Source: Mesorhizobium australicum WSM2073
GTDB lineage: Bacteria; Pseudomonadota; Alphaproteobacteria; Rhizobiales; Rhizobiaceae
Length of the DNA: 64,000 bases
Assembly: GCF_000230995.2 (NCBI RefSeq)
Contig: NC_019973.1
Coordinates: forward strand, 248,001 to 312,000
Direction: 5' to 3'
Shown here: in pieces, positions 54,881 to 63,761 of the stretch
How the letters are laid out: each line of letters starts with the position of its first letter
Numbering within the stretch: the first letter of the stretch is position 1
The notes under the pieces: generated by a model
Told to the model about the DNA's origin: nothing
What the model saw: the letters and a program-made list of their open reading frames with translations, nothing else
Database searches by the model: none
Program-made: the position numbers and the translations under genes

Positions 54881-56578
54881 ATGTCTGCTGCAAATCCCAC
54901 TCGCGATGATTTCGCGAGCCTGCTCGAAGAATCATTTACCACCGGTCATTCCGGCGAAGGCCAAGTCGTCAAGGGCACGATTCTGGCGATCGAAAAAGAC
55001 ATGGCCATCATCGATGTCGGCCTCAAGGTCGAAGGCCGTGTGCCGCTGAAGGAATTCGGCGTCAAGGGCAAGGACTCGACGCTCAAGGTCGGCGATACGG
55101 TCGAAGTCATGGTCGAGCGCATCGAAAATGCGCTGGGCGAGGCCGTGCTGTCGCGCGACAAGGCGCGCCGCGAGGAGAGCTGGGTCAAGCTCGAAGAGAA
55201 GTTCACCAAGGGTGAGCGCGTCGAAGGCGTCATCTTCAACCAGGTCAAGGGCGGCTTCACCGTCGACCTCGACGGCGCCGTGGCCTTCCTGCCGCGCAGC
55301 CAGGTCGATATTCGCCCGATCCGCGACGTCTCCCCGCTGATGCACAACCCGCAGCCCTTCGAGATCCTCAAGATGGATCGCCGCCGCGGCAACATCGTCG
55401 TGTCGCGCCGTACCGTGCTTGAGGAGAGCCGCGCCGAACAGCGTTCGGAAATCGTGCAGAACCTCGAGGAAGGCCAGGTTGTCGAAGGCGTCGTCAAGAA
55501 CATCACCGATTACGGTGCGTTCGTCGACCTCGGCGGCATCGACGGCCTGCTGCATGTCACCGACATGGCATGGCGCCGCGTCAACCATCCGACCGAAATC
55601 CTCAACATCGGTCAGACGGTCAAGGTGCAGATCATCCGCATCAACCAGGAAACCCACCGCATCTCGCTCGGCATGAAGCAGCTCGAGAGCGATCCGTGGT
55701 CCGAGATCGGCACCAAGTTCCCGATCGGCAAGAAGATCAAGGGCACCGTCACCAACATCACCGACTACGGCGCGTTCGTCGAGCTGGAGCCGGGCATCGA
55801 GGGCCTTATCCACGTTTCGGAAATGTCGTGGACCAAGAAGAACGTGCATCCCGGCAAGATCCTGTCGACGACGCAGGAAGTCGACGTGGTGGTGCTCGAA
55901 GTCGATCCGGCCAAGCGCCGCATCTCGCTCGGCCTCAAGCAGACGCTCGAGAATCCGTGGCAGGCTTTCGCCTCGAGCCATCCGGTCGGCAGCCAGGTCG
56001 AGGGCGAGGTCAAGAACAAGACCGAGTTCGGCCTGTTCATCGGCCTCGAAGGCGACGTGGACGGCATGGTGCACCTGTCCGACCTCGACTGGACCCGTCC
56101 GGGCGAGCAGGTCATCGAAGAGTACAATCGTGGTGACATGGTCAAGGCGCAGGTGCTCGACGTCGACATCGACAAGGAGCGCATCTCACTCGGCATCAAG
56201 CAGCTGGCCAAGGACACGGTCGGCGAAGCCGCGACGTCAGGCGAACTGCGCAAGAACGCCGTCGTTACCTGCGAAGTCATCGGCGTCAAGGATGGCGGTC
56301 TGGAAGTGCGGCTGGTCGACAGCGGCATCGAGACCTTCATCAAGCGCTCCGACCTCAGCCGCGATCGCGACGAGCAGCGCCCCGAGCGCTTCACCGTCGG
56401 CCAGAAGGTCGACGCCCGCGTCATCGCCTTCGACAAGAAGACCCGCAAGCTGCAGGTCTCGATCAAGGCGCTGGAAATCGCCGAAGAGAAGGAAGCCGTC
56501 GCACAGTACGGCTCGACCGACTCCGGCGCTTCGCTGGGCGACATCCTGGGTGCCGCGCTGAAGAAGCAGGGCAACTAA
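54881..56578 (+). CDS. rpsA: 30S ribosomal protein S1
   Basis: 565 residues from MSAANPTRDDFASLLEESFT at 54881, with AGGAGA seven bases upstream. Six S1 OB-fold repeats are present; the central ones have the KNITDYGAFVDLGGIDGLLH and TNITDYGAFVELEPGIEGLI signatures. S1 helps the ribosome bind mRNA with weak leaders. The length is normal and the gene ends at a strong terminator. Confidence 0.97.
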   Translation: MSAANPTRDDFASLLEESFTTGHSGEGQVVKGTILAIEKDMAIIDVGLKVEGRVPLKEFGVKGKDSTLKVGDTVEVMVERIENALGEAVLSRDKARREESWVKLEEKFTKGERVEGVIFNQVKGGFTVDLDGAVAFLPRSQVDIRPIRDVSPLMHNPQPFEILKMDRRRGNIVVSRRTVLEESRAEQRSEIVQNLEEGQVVEGVVKNITDYGAFVDLGGIDGLLHVTDMAWRRVNHPTEILNIGQTVKVQIIRINQETHRISLGMKQLESDPWSEIGTKFPIGKKIKGTVTNITDYGAFVELEPGIEGLIHVSEMSWTKKNVHPGKILSTTQEVDVVVLEVDPAKRRISLGLKQTLENPWQAFASSHPVGSQVEGEVKNKTEFGLFIGLEGDVDGMVHLSDLDWTRPGEQVIEEYNRGDMVKAQVLDVDIDKERISLGIKQLAKDTVGEAATSGELRKNAVVTCEVIGVKDGGLEVRLVDSGIETFIKRSDLSRDRDEQRPERFTVGQKVDARVIAFDKKTRKLQVSIKALEIAEEKEAVAQYGSTDSGASLGDILGAALKKQGN

Positions 56579-56591
56579 GGATTAACCGCTT

Positions 56592-56654
56592 GCCGCACGA
56601 TTTTCGTGCGGCTTGAACAAAGACCCCGCCGGAGCGATCCGGCGGGGTCTTTCT
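56592..56654 (+). terminator. Tandem hairpins with rho-independent terminator after rpsA
   Basis: A first hairpin (GCCGCACGA/TCGTGCGGC, 56592-56612) is followed by a longer one at 56619-56653. In that one, AAAGACCCCGCCGGA pairs with TCCGGCGGGGTCTTT around GCGA, ending in a T-rich run. This is a textbook terminator. Confidence 0.93.
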
Positions 56655-56709
56655 TTACGGCAAGATAAACTTCCTCGCGTATTTGGCAGTCATCCCGGGG
56701 AAGCTTTCC

Positions 56710-58578
56710 ATGAGCAATGACGACGACAGGGCCGCAGCGCAATCTTCGTGGCTGCCGCGTCTTTATATGAGCGCACCGGCCCTTTTCTGCTTCAGCGGCA
56801 TGGTGACGGTGATGATCGTCCTCTGGTCCCTGGGCTTCCGGCTCAATGCCGATGCGGACGACCTTCTCAAAATACACGAGATCCGCACCTTGCTCGTGAC
56901 CGGGAATATCTTCGACCGGACAATGCCCGGCATTGCCCAGCCCGAGCCCTACATCTCGCACTGGCCATGGATCGTGGACCTGCCCTATGCCGCTTTTGCG
57001 TGGCTGCTCGCGCCGTTCGCCGGCTTCGAGCCGGCGCTGATGGCAGCAAGCTTTGTCGTGCCGCTGCTCCTGTTTGTACCCGCGCTCTACTTCTACAACC
57101 GGCTGATTGTCGCGGTGGGCTTTGCCTGTCCGGCCATTGCATTGCCGTTGGCCTTGATCTTCGCCGCGCGCACCTTCTTCGAATACGCGCCGGGGCGGAT
57201 CGACTATCACAATCTGCAGATATTGCTTCTGCTTGCCGCCCTGGTCCTGTTGCTGTCGCGGAATCGCCTTTCGCCCTTCGTCAACGGCTTGCTGACAGCC
57301 CTGGCAATCGCGATCAGCGCCGAGTTCGCACCGTTCTTCGCCCTGGTGATGGCCGTCTACGCCTTCGACTGGATCGCCGGCCGCGACGAGAGTGCGACAG
57401 GGATCACCGGCTTTGGAGTGGCCCTGGCGATCGGCGCGATCGGCCTGTTCGCCGCTACCGTCGCGCCCTCGGCTTATGCCGCGGTCAAATGCGATACCTA
57501 TTCCGCGCCGCATTTGCTGGCGCTGACCGCCGCCGGGCTCTCATTCGCCGTCGTACCTCGGCTTGTCGGCACGCGTGGCGGCTGGGCAATGCGGGCCGCG
57601 CTTCTGCTGGTGTTCGCCGCCATCAGCCTGGTGGCGCTGGTGAAACTGTTTCCGCAATGCCTGGACGGCCCTTACGCGTCGATGGACGCCTATGTCCGCG
57701 ACAACATGCTCAACAGAATTCTTCAGGAATTGAGCCTGTTTCGGCGCCCCGATTTCGTTCTGTCGTCAGGCTTTCCCAGCATGTTGCTGCTGTTCGTCGG
57801 CGCGCTCGCGCCGGTCGTCATCTGCACCGGGTCGCATGGCCGCAGCCGGCCTCTGGTCATACTGGCTCTGTTTTCGCTGCTCGGATTGGTGCTGGCGATC
57901 GACTATCTCCGCTACTTCCGCTATCTCCCGATTTTCTCCGGCATCGGCCTGATCTTCGTGCTGGAGAGCCTGCTGCCGCAAGGTTCGGGGCTGCGGCGCT
58001 ACTTGAAATCTCCCGTGCCGGCGCCATCGCGCAAATACGCATTGATCCTGCCCGGTCTGGTTTTGTCCGGGGCCATGGCGCTGTACCATCTGGCGGTCAG
58101 ACCCTCCCAAGCGGCGATACCCGCCGCCGAATTCGCCGACAGTTGCGACCTCGATCATTTCGGAGCGCAACGGGGTTGGCCGTCGGGCGCCATCGTCTTT
58201 TCGCCACCGCTCATCGGATCGCATTTCGTCGCGCTGGCCGACGGCCCCAAGGTGGTGACGATCCCAAACCACCCTTCGGCCAAGGGCATCGAACGGAGCT
58301 ACCGCTTTCTCGACCCCATGACCGCCGACCCGCGTGCGATTCTCGACGCGTCGAAGGCGACACATGTCGCGATCTGTGCCTGGCGAGGCGCGCCGTCGCC
58401 AGGTCTCGAAGCCGCCTACCCTTTCGCGGCGGCCCTGATGGAAGGCAAGCCGCCGGCTTGGTTGAGGGAGTGTCCCACGGACGCTTCATCGCCGCTGCGT
58501 GTCTACAGCTACCGCAACGCCGATGGATCCGACGCCGGCTGCCCGGCTTCGACGCTCTCCGCTCAGGCCCTGCCGTAG
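56710..58578 (+). CDS. Multi-span membrane protein, GT-C/oligosaccharyltransferase-like
   Basis: 622 residues from MSNDDDRAAAQSSWLPRLYM, about ten to twelve membrane segments in the first 460 residues. Right after the first helix, GFRLNADADDLLKIHEIRTL has an acidic DxDD motif like the first-loop catalytic motif of GT-C enzymes. HWPWIVDLPYAAFAWLL and ARTFFEYAPGRIDYHNLQIL continue this pattern. The soluble C-terminal part (about 150 residues) is periplasmic. It may move a lipid-linked sugar or glycan to an acceptor; the specific reaction is unknown. It converges with an SDR gene (16-base overlap). Confidence 0.68.
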   Translation: MSNDDDRAAAQSSWLPRLYMSAPALFCFSGMVTVMIVLWSLGFRLNADADDLLKIHEIRTLLVTGNIFDRTMPGIAQPEPYISHWPWIVDLPYAAFAWLLAPFAGFEPALMAASFVVPLLLFVPALYFYNRLIVAVGFACPAIALPLALIFAARTFFEYAPGRIDYHNLQILLLLAALVLLLSRNRLSPFVNGLLTALAIAISAEFAPFFALVMAVYAFDWIAGRDESATGITGFGVALAIGAIGLFAATVAPSAYAAVKCDTYSAPHLLALTAAGLSFAVVPRLVGTRGGWAMRAALLLVFAAISLVALVKLFPQCLDGPYASMDAYVRDNMLNRILQELSLFRRPDFVLSSGFPSMLLLFVGALAPVVICTGSHGRSRPLVILALFSLLGLVLAIDYLRYFRYLPIFSGIGLIFVLESLLPQGSGLRRYLKSPVPAPSRKYALILPGLVLSGAMALYHLAVRPSQAAIPAAEFADSCDLDHFGAQRGWPSGAIVFSPPLIGSHFVALADGPKVVTIPNHPSAKGIERSYRFLDPMTADPRAILDASKATHVAICAWRGAPSPGLEAAYPFAAALMEGKPPAWLRECPTDASSPLRVYSYRNADGSDAGCPASTLSAQALP

Positions 58579-59270
58579 AGCGGCACCAGCGTTCCGCTCA
58601 TTGCCTGGTTGGCCGGCGAGGCGAGATAGGCGATTGCCTCGGCCGCTGCTTCGAGGCTGACCCATTTGGTGAAATCGGCATCCGGCATGTCGGCGCGGTT
58701 GGCCGGCGTGTCGAGCGTCGATGGGGCCACCGCGTTGACCAGGATGCCCTGGGCCTTCAATTCTTCCGCCATCGCCACCGTCATGGCCGCGACCGCCGCC
58801 TTGCTGGCCGTATAGGCGACCATGCCGGCGCCGCGGCGCGGGTCGAGCCCGGCGCGTGCCGTGACATTGACGATGCGACCGGCAGTATCCGACGCCAGCA
58901 TCGAGCGGATGGCGGCGCGGCTGCACAGGAAGGCGGTGCGGGCGTTGGTGTCCATCATCTCGGCAAACGACGCCGATTCGATCTTCTCCACCGGCGCCAT
59001 GGCAAAGCCGCCGGCCAGATGGATCGATCCCCACAAGGTAGGAACCTGGCTGTAGAACGCCTCGACCTTGGCGGGGTCCGAGAGATCGACATTGTGCGCC
59101 AGTTTGACATTGTCGTGCGTGGTGAAGGGGAAGTGCTGAGGTGCCGCGGCATGCGCGTTCGGCACGTGGCAGATCGCGCCCTGTTCCAGCAGTCTGCCGA
59201 CCACCGCCCCACCGAGCGCGCCGGTTCCACCGGTCACAACGATGTGCCTGCCTTCAAGTGTTTCCGTCAT
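58563..59270 (-). CDS. Short-chain dehydrogenase/reductase
   Basis: 235 residues from MTETLEGRHIVVTGGTGALG. TGGTGALGGAVVG binds NAD(P), and YTASKAAVAAMTVAMAEELK carries the YxxxK pair. IHLAGGFAMAPVEKIESASF takes the place of the usual NAG loop. Its 3' end overlaps that of the convergent membrane protein gene. The 232 bases upstream, before the ThDP decarboxylase, show nothing recognisable. Substrate unknown. Confidence 0.88.
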   Translation of the reverse strand: MTETLEGRHIVVTGGTGALGGAVVGRLLEQGAICHVPNAHAAAPQHFPFTTHDNVKLAHNVDLSDPAKVEAFYSQVPTLWGSIHLAGGFAMAPVEKIESASFAEMMDTNARTAFLCSRAAIRSMLASDTAGRIVNVTARAGLDPRRGAGMVAYTASKAAVAAMTVAMAEELKAQGILVNAVAPSTLDTPANRADMPDADFTKWVSLEAAAEAIAYLASPANQAMSGTLVPLYGRA

Positions 59271-59502
59271 CCTGGACCGCTCCTGTCATTTTTATGACTT
59301 TTGTCGTTGGTTTGCCGCGCCGACGCGAAGCGTCGCCCCTTTCAGTCGATCACTCAACCGATATCTCGACATGGCAGCCGTCACGTCTTTGCATGCGTCA
59401 GGGCATCGCCGAATAACGAAGCCGCCCGGAAGCGGATCAGGTCTTGCAAAAACCAAGCCGGCAAATGGTCCGCTTCCTGTCGGCAAGGACGGCCCGGATG
59501 TT

Positions 59503-61083
59503 TCAGACGACCGTGACTTCGATGACGCGCGGCAGCCCCGTTGCCCGGGCCTGCCTGAGCGCCTGTGGCAAGGCGTCGATGTCGGCCAGCCTTTCGGCAC
59601 CAATGCCATAGGCTTCGGCAAGCTTGCAGAAATCCGGCGGCGCCGGCGACACGCCGACAGGTTCCACGCCGACATCGAGCATCGAGGTCTCGATCTCGCG
59701 ATAGCCTCTGTTGTTCCAGACCACGAAGATGACGGGCGCTCCAGAATCGAGCGCCACCGCTATCTCCGGCAAGGTGAACTGGAAGCCCCCGTCGCCGGTC
59801 AGGCAGACAACCGGCGCATCGGGCACGGCAAGTGCCGCACCGATCGCCGCCGGCGGACCGTAGCCAAGCGCGCCAAAGCCGGTCGCGGCATTGAACCAGC
59901 CGCCGGGCCGGTCGTGGTCGTAATAGAGGTTGGCGGCGTAAATCGGCTGGGTCGAGTCGCCAACGATGATGGCACCGGGCAAAGCGTCGCGGATCATTTC
60001 CACGGCACACACCTGCGCCGCATAGGCCGGGCTCAACTCGGCAAAAGCGGCCTTTCGCGCCGCCGCGGCGCGGCCATGGCCATCTTCGCCAGCGCTGTGG
60101 GCGGGATCGATCGCCGCAAGCAGCGCCTCGATCGCCTCGGCGCAATCGGCCTGGATGGCGACCGTCACCGGACGCCGCGCAAGCTGGTCGGCGCCGATGT
60201 CGATACGGATCAGGTTCGAAGGCAGTACGAAGCCACCGTCGCCATAGCCGTCATAGTCGGTCGGGCCGAATTCGGTACCGGCGGCGATCACCAGATCGGC
60301 CCCGGCCATGAGCGCGCGAACCGCCTTGAGGCTTGGGCTTGCCGGCACGCAAAGCGGATGGCCATGCATGAGACCGCGCGCGTTGGTGGTCTCGACAATC
60401 GGCGCGCCCAGCCTTTCGGCAAGGCGCCGCAGCGCCGCATCGGCTTTCTTGGCGCCGCCGCCTGCAAGGATGAGCGGGCGGCGTGCGGTGGCGATGAGTT
60501 CGGCAGCCCTGGCAATGGCGGCACGCTCTGGCGCCGGCGGCCCGGCATTGCTCAAAGCTGCCGACAATCCGTCCGCCGGCTTGACCATGATATCGGTCGG
60601 GATCTCTATATGCACAGGGCCGGGCCGAGACGAGGAAAACAGGGCGAAAGCCCGCGCCAGCGCACCGGGCAATTCGCTGGCCCCGGTCACGCGTAGCGAC
60701 AACAGCGCTACCTTCTCCATCATGCCGCGCTGATCGGGCAATTCGTGCAGGAAGCCGAGCCCCTTGCCGAGCGTGTCGGTGGCGTTGACGCCGGAGATCA
60801 CCAGCATCGGCACCGAATCGGCGCGCGCCTGGCCCATGGCGGTGATGGTGTTGGTCAGCCCCGGCCCGGTGATGACGAAGGCGACGCCCGGCCTGCCGCC
60901 GGCGCGCGCATAGCCGTCGGCCATGAAGCCGGCGCCCTGTTCGTGGCGCGGCGTGATGTGGCGAATCTTCGAGCGCGCAAGACCGCGATAGAGTTCGACC
61001 GTGTGGACGCCGGGAATGCCGAACACGGTGTCGACGCCATGCGCCTCGAGCAGCGAAATGAGCGCTTCGCCCACAGTGGTCAT
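59503..61083 (-). CDS. Thiamine-diphosphate decarboxylase, probably 5-guanidino-2-oxopentanoate decarboxylase
   Basis: 526 residues from MTTVGEALISLLEAHGVDTV, with GGGGAG upstream. The ThDP fold is shown by FGIPGVHTVELYRGLARSKI, RHEQGAGFMADGYARAGGRP and the cofactor site CLTGDGGFQFTLPEIAVALD ending in VVWNNRGYREIE (GDG...NN). It resembles acetolactate-synthase-like enzymes, including AruI of the arginine transaminase route. The neighbouring guanidino hydrolase and amino-acid transporter favour AruI-type activity over acetolactate synthesis; no small subunit gene is present. Substrate is inferred. Confidence 0.83.
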   Translation of the reverse strand: MTTVGEALISLLEAHGVDTVFGIPGVHTVELYRGLARSKIRHITPRHEQGAGFMADGYARAGGRPGVAFVITGPGLTNTITAMGQARADSVPMLVISGVNATDTLGKGLGFLHELPDQRGMMEKVALLSLRVTGASELPGALARAFALFSSSRPGPVHIEIPTDIMVKPADGLSAALSNAGPPAPERAAIARAAELIATARRPLILAGGGAKKADAALRRLAERLGAPIVETTNARGLMHGHPLCVPASPSLKAVRALMAGADLVIAAGTEFGPTDYDGYGDGGFVLPSNLIRIDIGADQLARRPVTVAIQADCAEAIEALLAAIDPAHSAGEDGHGRAAAARKAAFAELSPAYAAQVCAVEMIRDALPGAIIVGDSTQPIYAANLYYDHDRPGGWFNAATGFGALGYGPPAAIGAALAVPDAPVVCLTGDGGFQFTLPEIAVALDSGAPVIFVVWNNRGYREIETSMLDVGVEPVGVSPAPPDFCKLAEAYGIGAERLADIDALPQALRQARATGLPRVIEVTVV

Positions 61084-61163
61084 TGGTTTTCTCCCCTATC
61101 TCTTTGTTTCTACGCAATTCCCAAGGGGGAAGCGCTGCGCGCTTTTCCCGGGAAAACCGCTTC

Positions 61164-61808
61164 TCATTTTTCCAGGAATTGCTCCAGCGGCGCGAGGCCG
61201 AGTTCGGACTCGACAGCCTTGATGCCAATCGCCGCCAATTCGCCGGGCGAGAACATCTCGCCGGCCAGGCAGCCTTCGATCCAGAGCCCGTCGATGATCG
61301 CATTGATCGCGATGGCATGGTGGCGCAACTGGGTTGCGTCCGGCTTGTGCTGTTCGGCGGCGAGCACGTCGGCCACAACTGCTTCCACCTCGTTGCGAAA
61401 GCCAAGGTAGCCTTCGCGGTGGGCACGGGCCAGGGCGGGATCCGCACTGGCGCGGCCGATGAAGGTTGCCCAGAGCGAAAACACCCGCGCGTCGATGATC
61501 GGCGCATTGAGATTGGCGGTGATGAAAGCCGCAAGACGCTGGCGCGGCGAGGCATCATCCATGACCAATGCCGCCTTCGCCTGCTCGGTCATGCGGTCGA
61601 CCAGCGCCGTATAGGCTTCCTGCAGCAATTCTTCCTTGCCCGGGAAATAATGCCGGATCAGCCCGGCGGTGACGCCGGCACGCAATGCGATGGTGCGCAG
61701 GCTGGCGCCTTGAAGGCCATATTCCGCCACGCTGTCCAGAGTCGCCTCTATCAGATCCTGCCGCCGCCGCTCCTCGCCCTCGCGACGGAACTTACGGCGC
61801 CCATTCAT
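61164..61808 (-). CDS. TetR-family regulator (BetI-like)
   Basis: 214 residues from MNGRRKFRREGEERRRQDLI at 61808; the start overlaps the dimethylargininase stop (ATGA). A reading from 61835 adds nine residues. The DNA-binding domain is ATLDSVAEYGLQGASLRTIA then LRAGVTAGLIRHYFPGKEEL, close to BetI-type repressors. It sits within the guanidino module and probably controls it. A 7+7 inverted repeat upstream of the operon (62734-62758) is a candidate site. Confidence 0.87.
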   Translation of the reverse strand: MNGRRKFRREGEERRRQDLIEATLDSVAEYGLQGASLRTIALRAGVTAGLIRHYFPGKEELLQEAYTALVDRMTEQAKAALVMDDASPRQRLAAFITANLNAPIIDARVFSLWATFIGRASADPALARAHREGYLGFRNEVEAVVADVLAAEQHKPDATQLRHHAIAINAIIDGLWIEGCLAGEMFSPGELAAIGIKAVESELGLAPLEQFLEK

Positions 61809-62677
61809 TGGCGCAGGATCGGTCGCGTCAGGCATGTCGGCCCGCCTTCGCAGGCGATGCAGAGCGCGTCCGCCTCGAAGATCTCAACCGTGCATCCGGC
61901 GGCTTCCATGGCGGCCTTGGTCCTGGGAAAGCCCGCAACGGCAATGACCTTGAGCGGGCTGGTCGGCAGTACGTTGAGACTGAGGCCGTTGGAAGCCGCG
62001 AACTCCTCGGCGTCGCCTTCGACCAGCCGGATGCCGCGTGCCTTCAGCGTCTGATAGAAAGGGGCCGGTAAAAGCGGTGAATAGACCAGCGCCAGGTCGT
62101 CGGCCAGCGGGCTGATAACCGACATCAGATGCAGGCACGCCTCTTCGCCCTGCCACAGCGGCAGATCGAAGCCGTAGACGGAAATCCCCAGCGGCGACAG
62201 CAGGTTGGAAACCTGCTGGATGCCTTCCTGGTTGGAACGGACACCGCGCCCGATCGCCAGCGTGCGGGCATCCACCCATACACAGTCGCCACCTTCGACC
62301 TGGCCAGGAGCCTCGACGCGACCAAGGATCGGAATGCCCAGCCTTCTGTAGGTTTCTTCATGCAGCGAAGGCTCCCTGGCGCGCAGCGGCTTGCCCATGG
62401 ACAGGATCAGCGCACCGCGGTCGGTCATCAGCGAAGGGTCGTGCGTGAACACCGAATCCGAAAGTCCGTCGGCCTTGTCCTCGATCCATTCGATCTCGGC
62501 GCCGGAAGCCGCCACCAGTTCAGCCAGGGCTGCGTGCTGCGAGGCAGCTTTCGCCGGGTTGAATCCCGGACCATAGTGCCAGGCAGCCCGGTCGGCGTCG
62601 CGCATGGCGTTGGCGGCCGACCGCATCAGCACGCGCCGCAGCGGCGCCGCCATGGACTGAGATCCGAAAGCGCTCAT
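61805..62677 (-). CDS. Dimethylargininase/arginine-deiminase superfamily hydrolase
   Basis: 290 residues from MSAFGSQSMAAPLRRVLMRS. The guanidino-group-modifying fold is seen in SVFTHDPSLMTDRGALILSM, GQVEGGDCVWVDARTLAIGR, the catalytic His in GEEACLHLMSVISP and the catalytic Cys (about 282) in CEGGPTCLTRPIL near the C-terminus. It likely removes dimethylamine or ammonia from dimethylarginine or a related guanidine. The downstream regulator gene overlaps it. The amidinotransferase branch is less likely given length and context. Confidence 0.83.
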   Translation of the reverse strand: MSAFGSQSMAAPLRRVLMRSAANAMRDADRAAWHYGPGFNPAKAASQHAALAELVAASGAEIEWIEDKADGLSDSVFTHDPSLMTDRGALILSMGKPLRAREPSLHEETYRRLGIPILGRVEAPGQVEGGDCVWVDARTLAIGRGVRSNQEGIQQVSNLLSPLGISVYGFDLPLWQGEEACLHLMSVISPLADDLALVYSPLLPAPFYQTLKARGIRLVEGDAEEFAASNGLSLNVLPTSPLKVIAVAGFPRTKAAMEAAGCTVEIFEADALCIACEGGPTCLTRPILRQ

Positions 62678-62733
62678 CGATGCCCTTTTTAAGCTGAAAA
62701 AAACCGAGAAAATTTCATGAGAGGTTATTTATA

Positions 62734-62758
62734 CACTTGCACAACAAGGCCGCAAGTG
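62734..62758. promoter_or_regulatory. Candidate operator of the guanidino module
   Basis: CACTTGC and GCAAGTG form a perfect 7-bp inverted repeat with an 11-base spacer, next to an AT-rich TTATTTATAC. It lies between the divergent dimethylargininase and ABC genes, 57 bases from the former. It could bind the TetR-type protein; this is inference. Confidence 0.5.
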
Positions 62759-62890
62759 CCGTAATGAGCGGGATTGACGGGCTCGCTCTGTTGGGTCCAT
62801 GCTTGAGGTCTGGAGCGAGGCAGTACAGCGTATGTTGATTAGCCGGATAGACGTTCGACGAACCGCCGGCGGCGATATGGAGGTCATTTG

Positions 62891-63706
62891 GTGAGCGCTG
62901 TGGCAGCTGCCAAAGTCCCATCCGGCGAGGCGCAGGACGGCGCCGCAGAAGCCATCCATGTCGAGAACCTGCACAAGAAATTCGGTCAACTGCATGTGCT
63001 GAAGGGCGTATCGCTGTCGGCGCGCGACGGCGAGGTCATCGCCATCATCGGCGGCTCGGGCTCGGGCAAATCGACGCTGCTGCGCTGCATCAACTGCCTG
63101 GAAAACCCGACCAGCGGCATCATCCGGGTCAATGGCGAGGAGATCAAGCTCAAGGCGGACAGCCATGGCCATACGATTCCGGCCGACCGCAGGCAGATCG
63201 AACGCATCCGCTCCAAGCTCGGCATGGTGTTCCAGAACTTCAACCTGTGGAGCCATATGACTCTGATCGAAAACGTCATCGAGGTTCCCGTTCATGTGCT
63301 GGGCGTCAAGCGCGACCAGGCTGTCGCCCAGGCCGAAAAGCTGCTGGTGCGCGTCGGTCTGGCCGAGAAGCGCGACGTCTATCCTGCGTATCTCTCCGGC
63401 GGCCAGCAGCAGCGCGCCGCGATCGCTCGCGCCTTGGCCATCAATCCGCGCGTCATGCTGTTCGACGAACCGACCTCGGCGCTCGATCCCGAACTGGTCG
63501 GCGAAGTGCTGAAGGTGATTGGCGATCTGGCCCGTGAAGGCCGCACCATGGTGCTGGTCACCCACGAAATGAAATTCGCCCGCGAGGTCGCGACCCACGT
63601 CGTCTACCTCTACAACGGGTTGGTCGAGGAGGAAGGCCCGCCGGAGCAGATCTTCGGCGCGCCCAAGTCCGAAAGGCTAAAGCAGTTCATCCGCAACATC
63701 GGCTAG
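62891..63706 (+). CDS. Polar amino-acid ABC transporter ATPase (HisP/OccP type)
   Basis: 271 residues from GTG 62891, with GGAGGT six bases upstream. Walker A IAIIGGSGSGKSTLLRCINC, signature YLSGGQQQRAAIARALAINP, Walker B MLFDEPTSALDPELVGEVLK and the HisP-type KLGMVFQNFNLWSHMTLIEN are complete. It powers import of a basic amino acid such as arginine, ornithine or octopine. The binding protein follows at once; permeases are expected beyond the window. Confidence 0.92.
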   Translation: MSAVAAAKVPSGEAQDGAAEAIHVENLHKKFGQLHVLKGVSLSARDGEVIAIIGGSGSGKSTLLRCINCLENPTSGIIRVNGEEIKLKADSHGHTIPADRRQIERIRSKLGMVFQNFNLWSHMTLIENVIEVPVHVLGVKRDQAVAQAEKLLVRVGLAEKRDVYPAYLSGGQQQRAAIARALAINPRVMLFDEPTSALDPELVGEVLKVIGDLAREGRTMVLVTHEMKFAREVATHVVYLYNGLVEEEGPPEQIFGAPKSERLKQFIRNIG

Positions 63707-63761
63707 GGACAGGCCGGGACGGAAGAAAACCGGGAACCAACAACAAACTGGGAGTTCTGAA

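Noticed and set aside
56748..59297. 849-codon plus-strand reading overlapping the membrane protein and SDR
   Set aside because: Runs out of frame through one real gene and antisense to another; no domain features.
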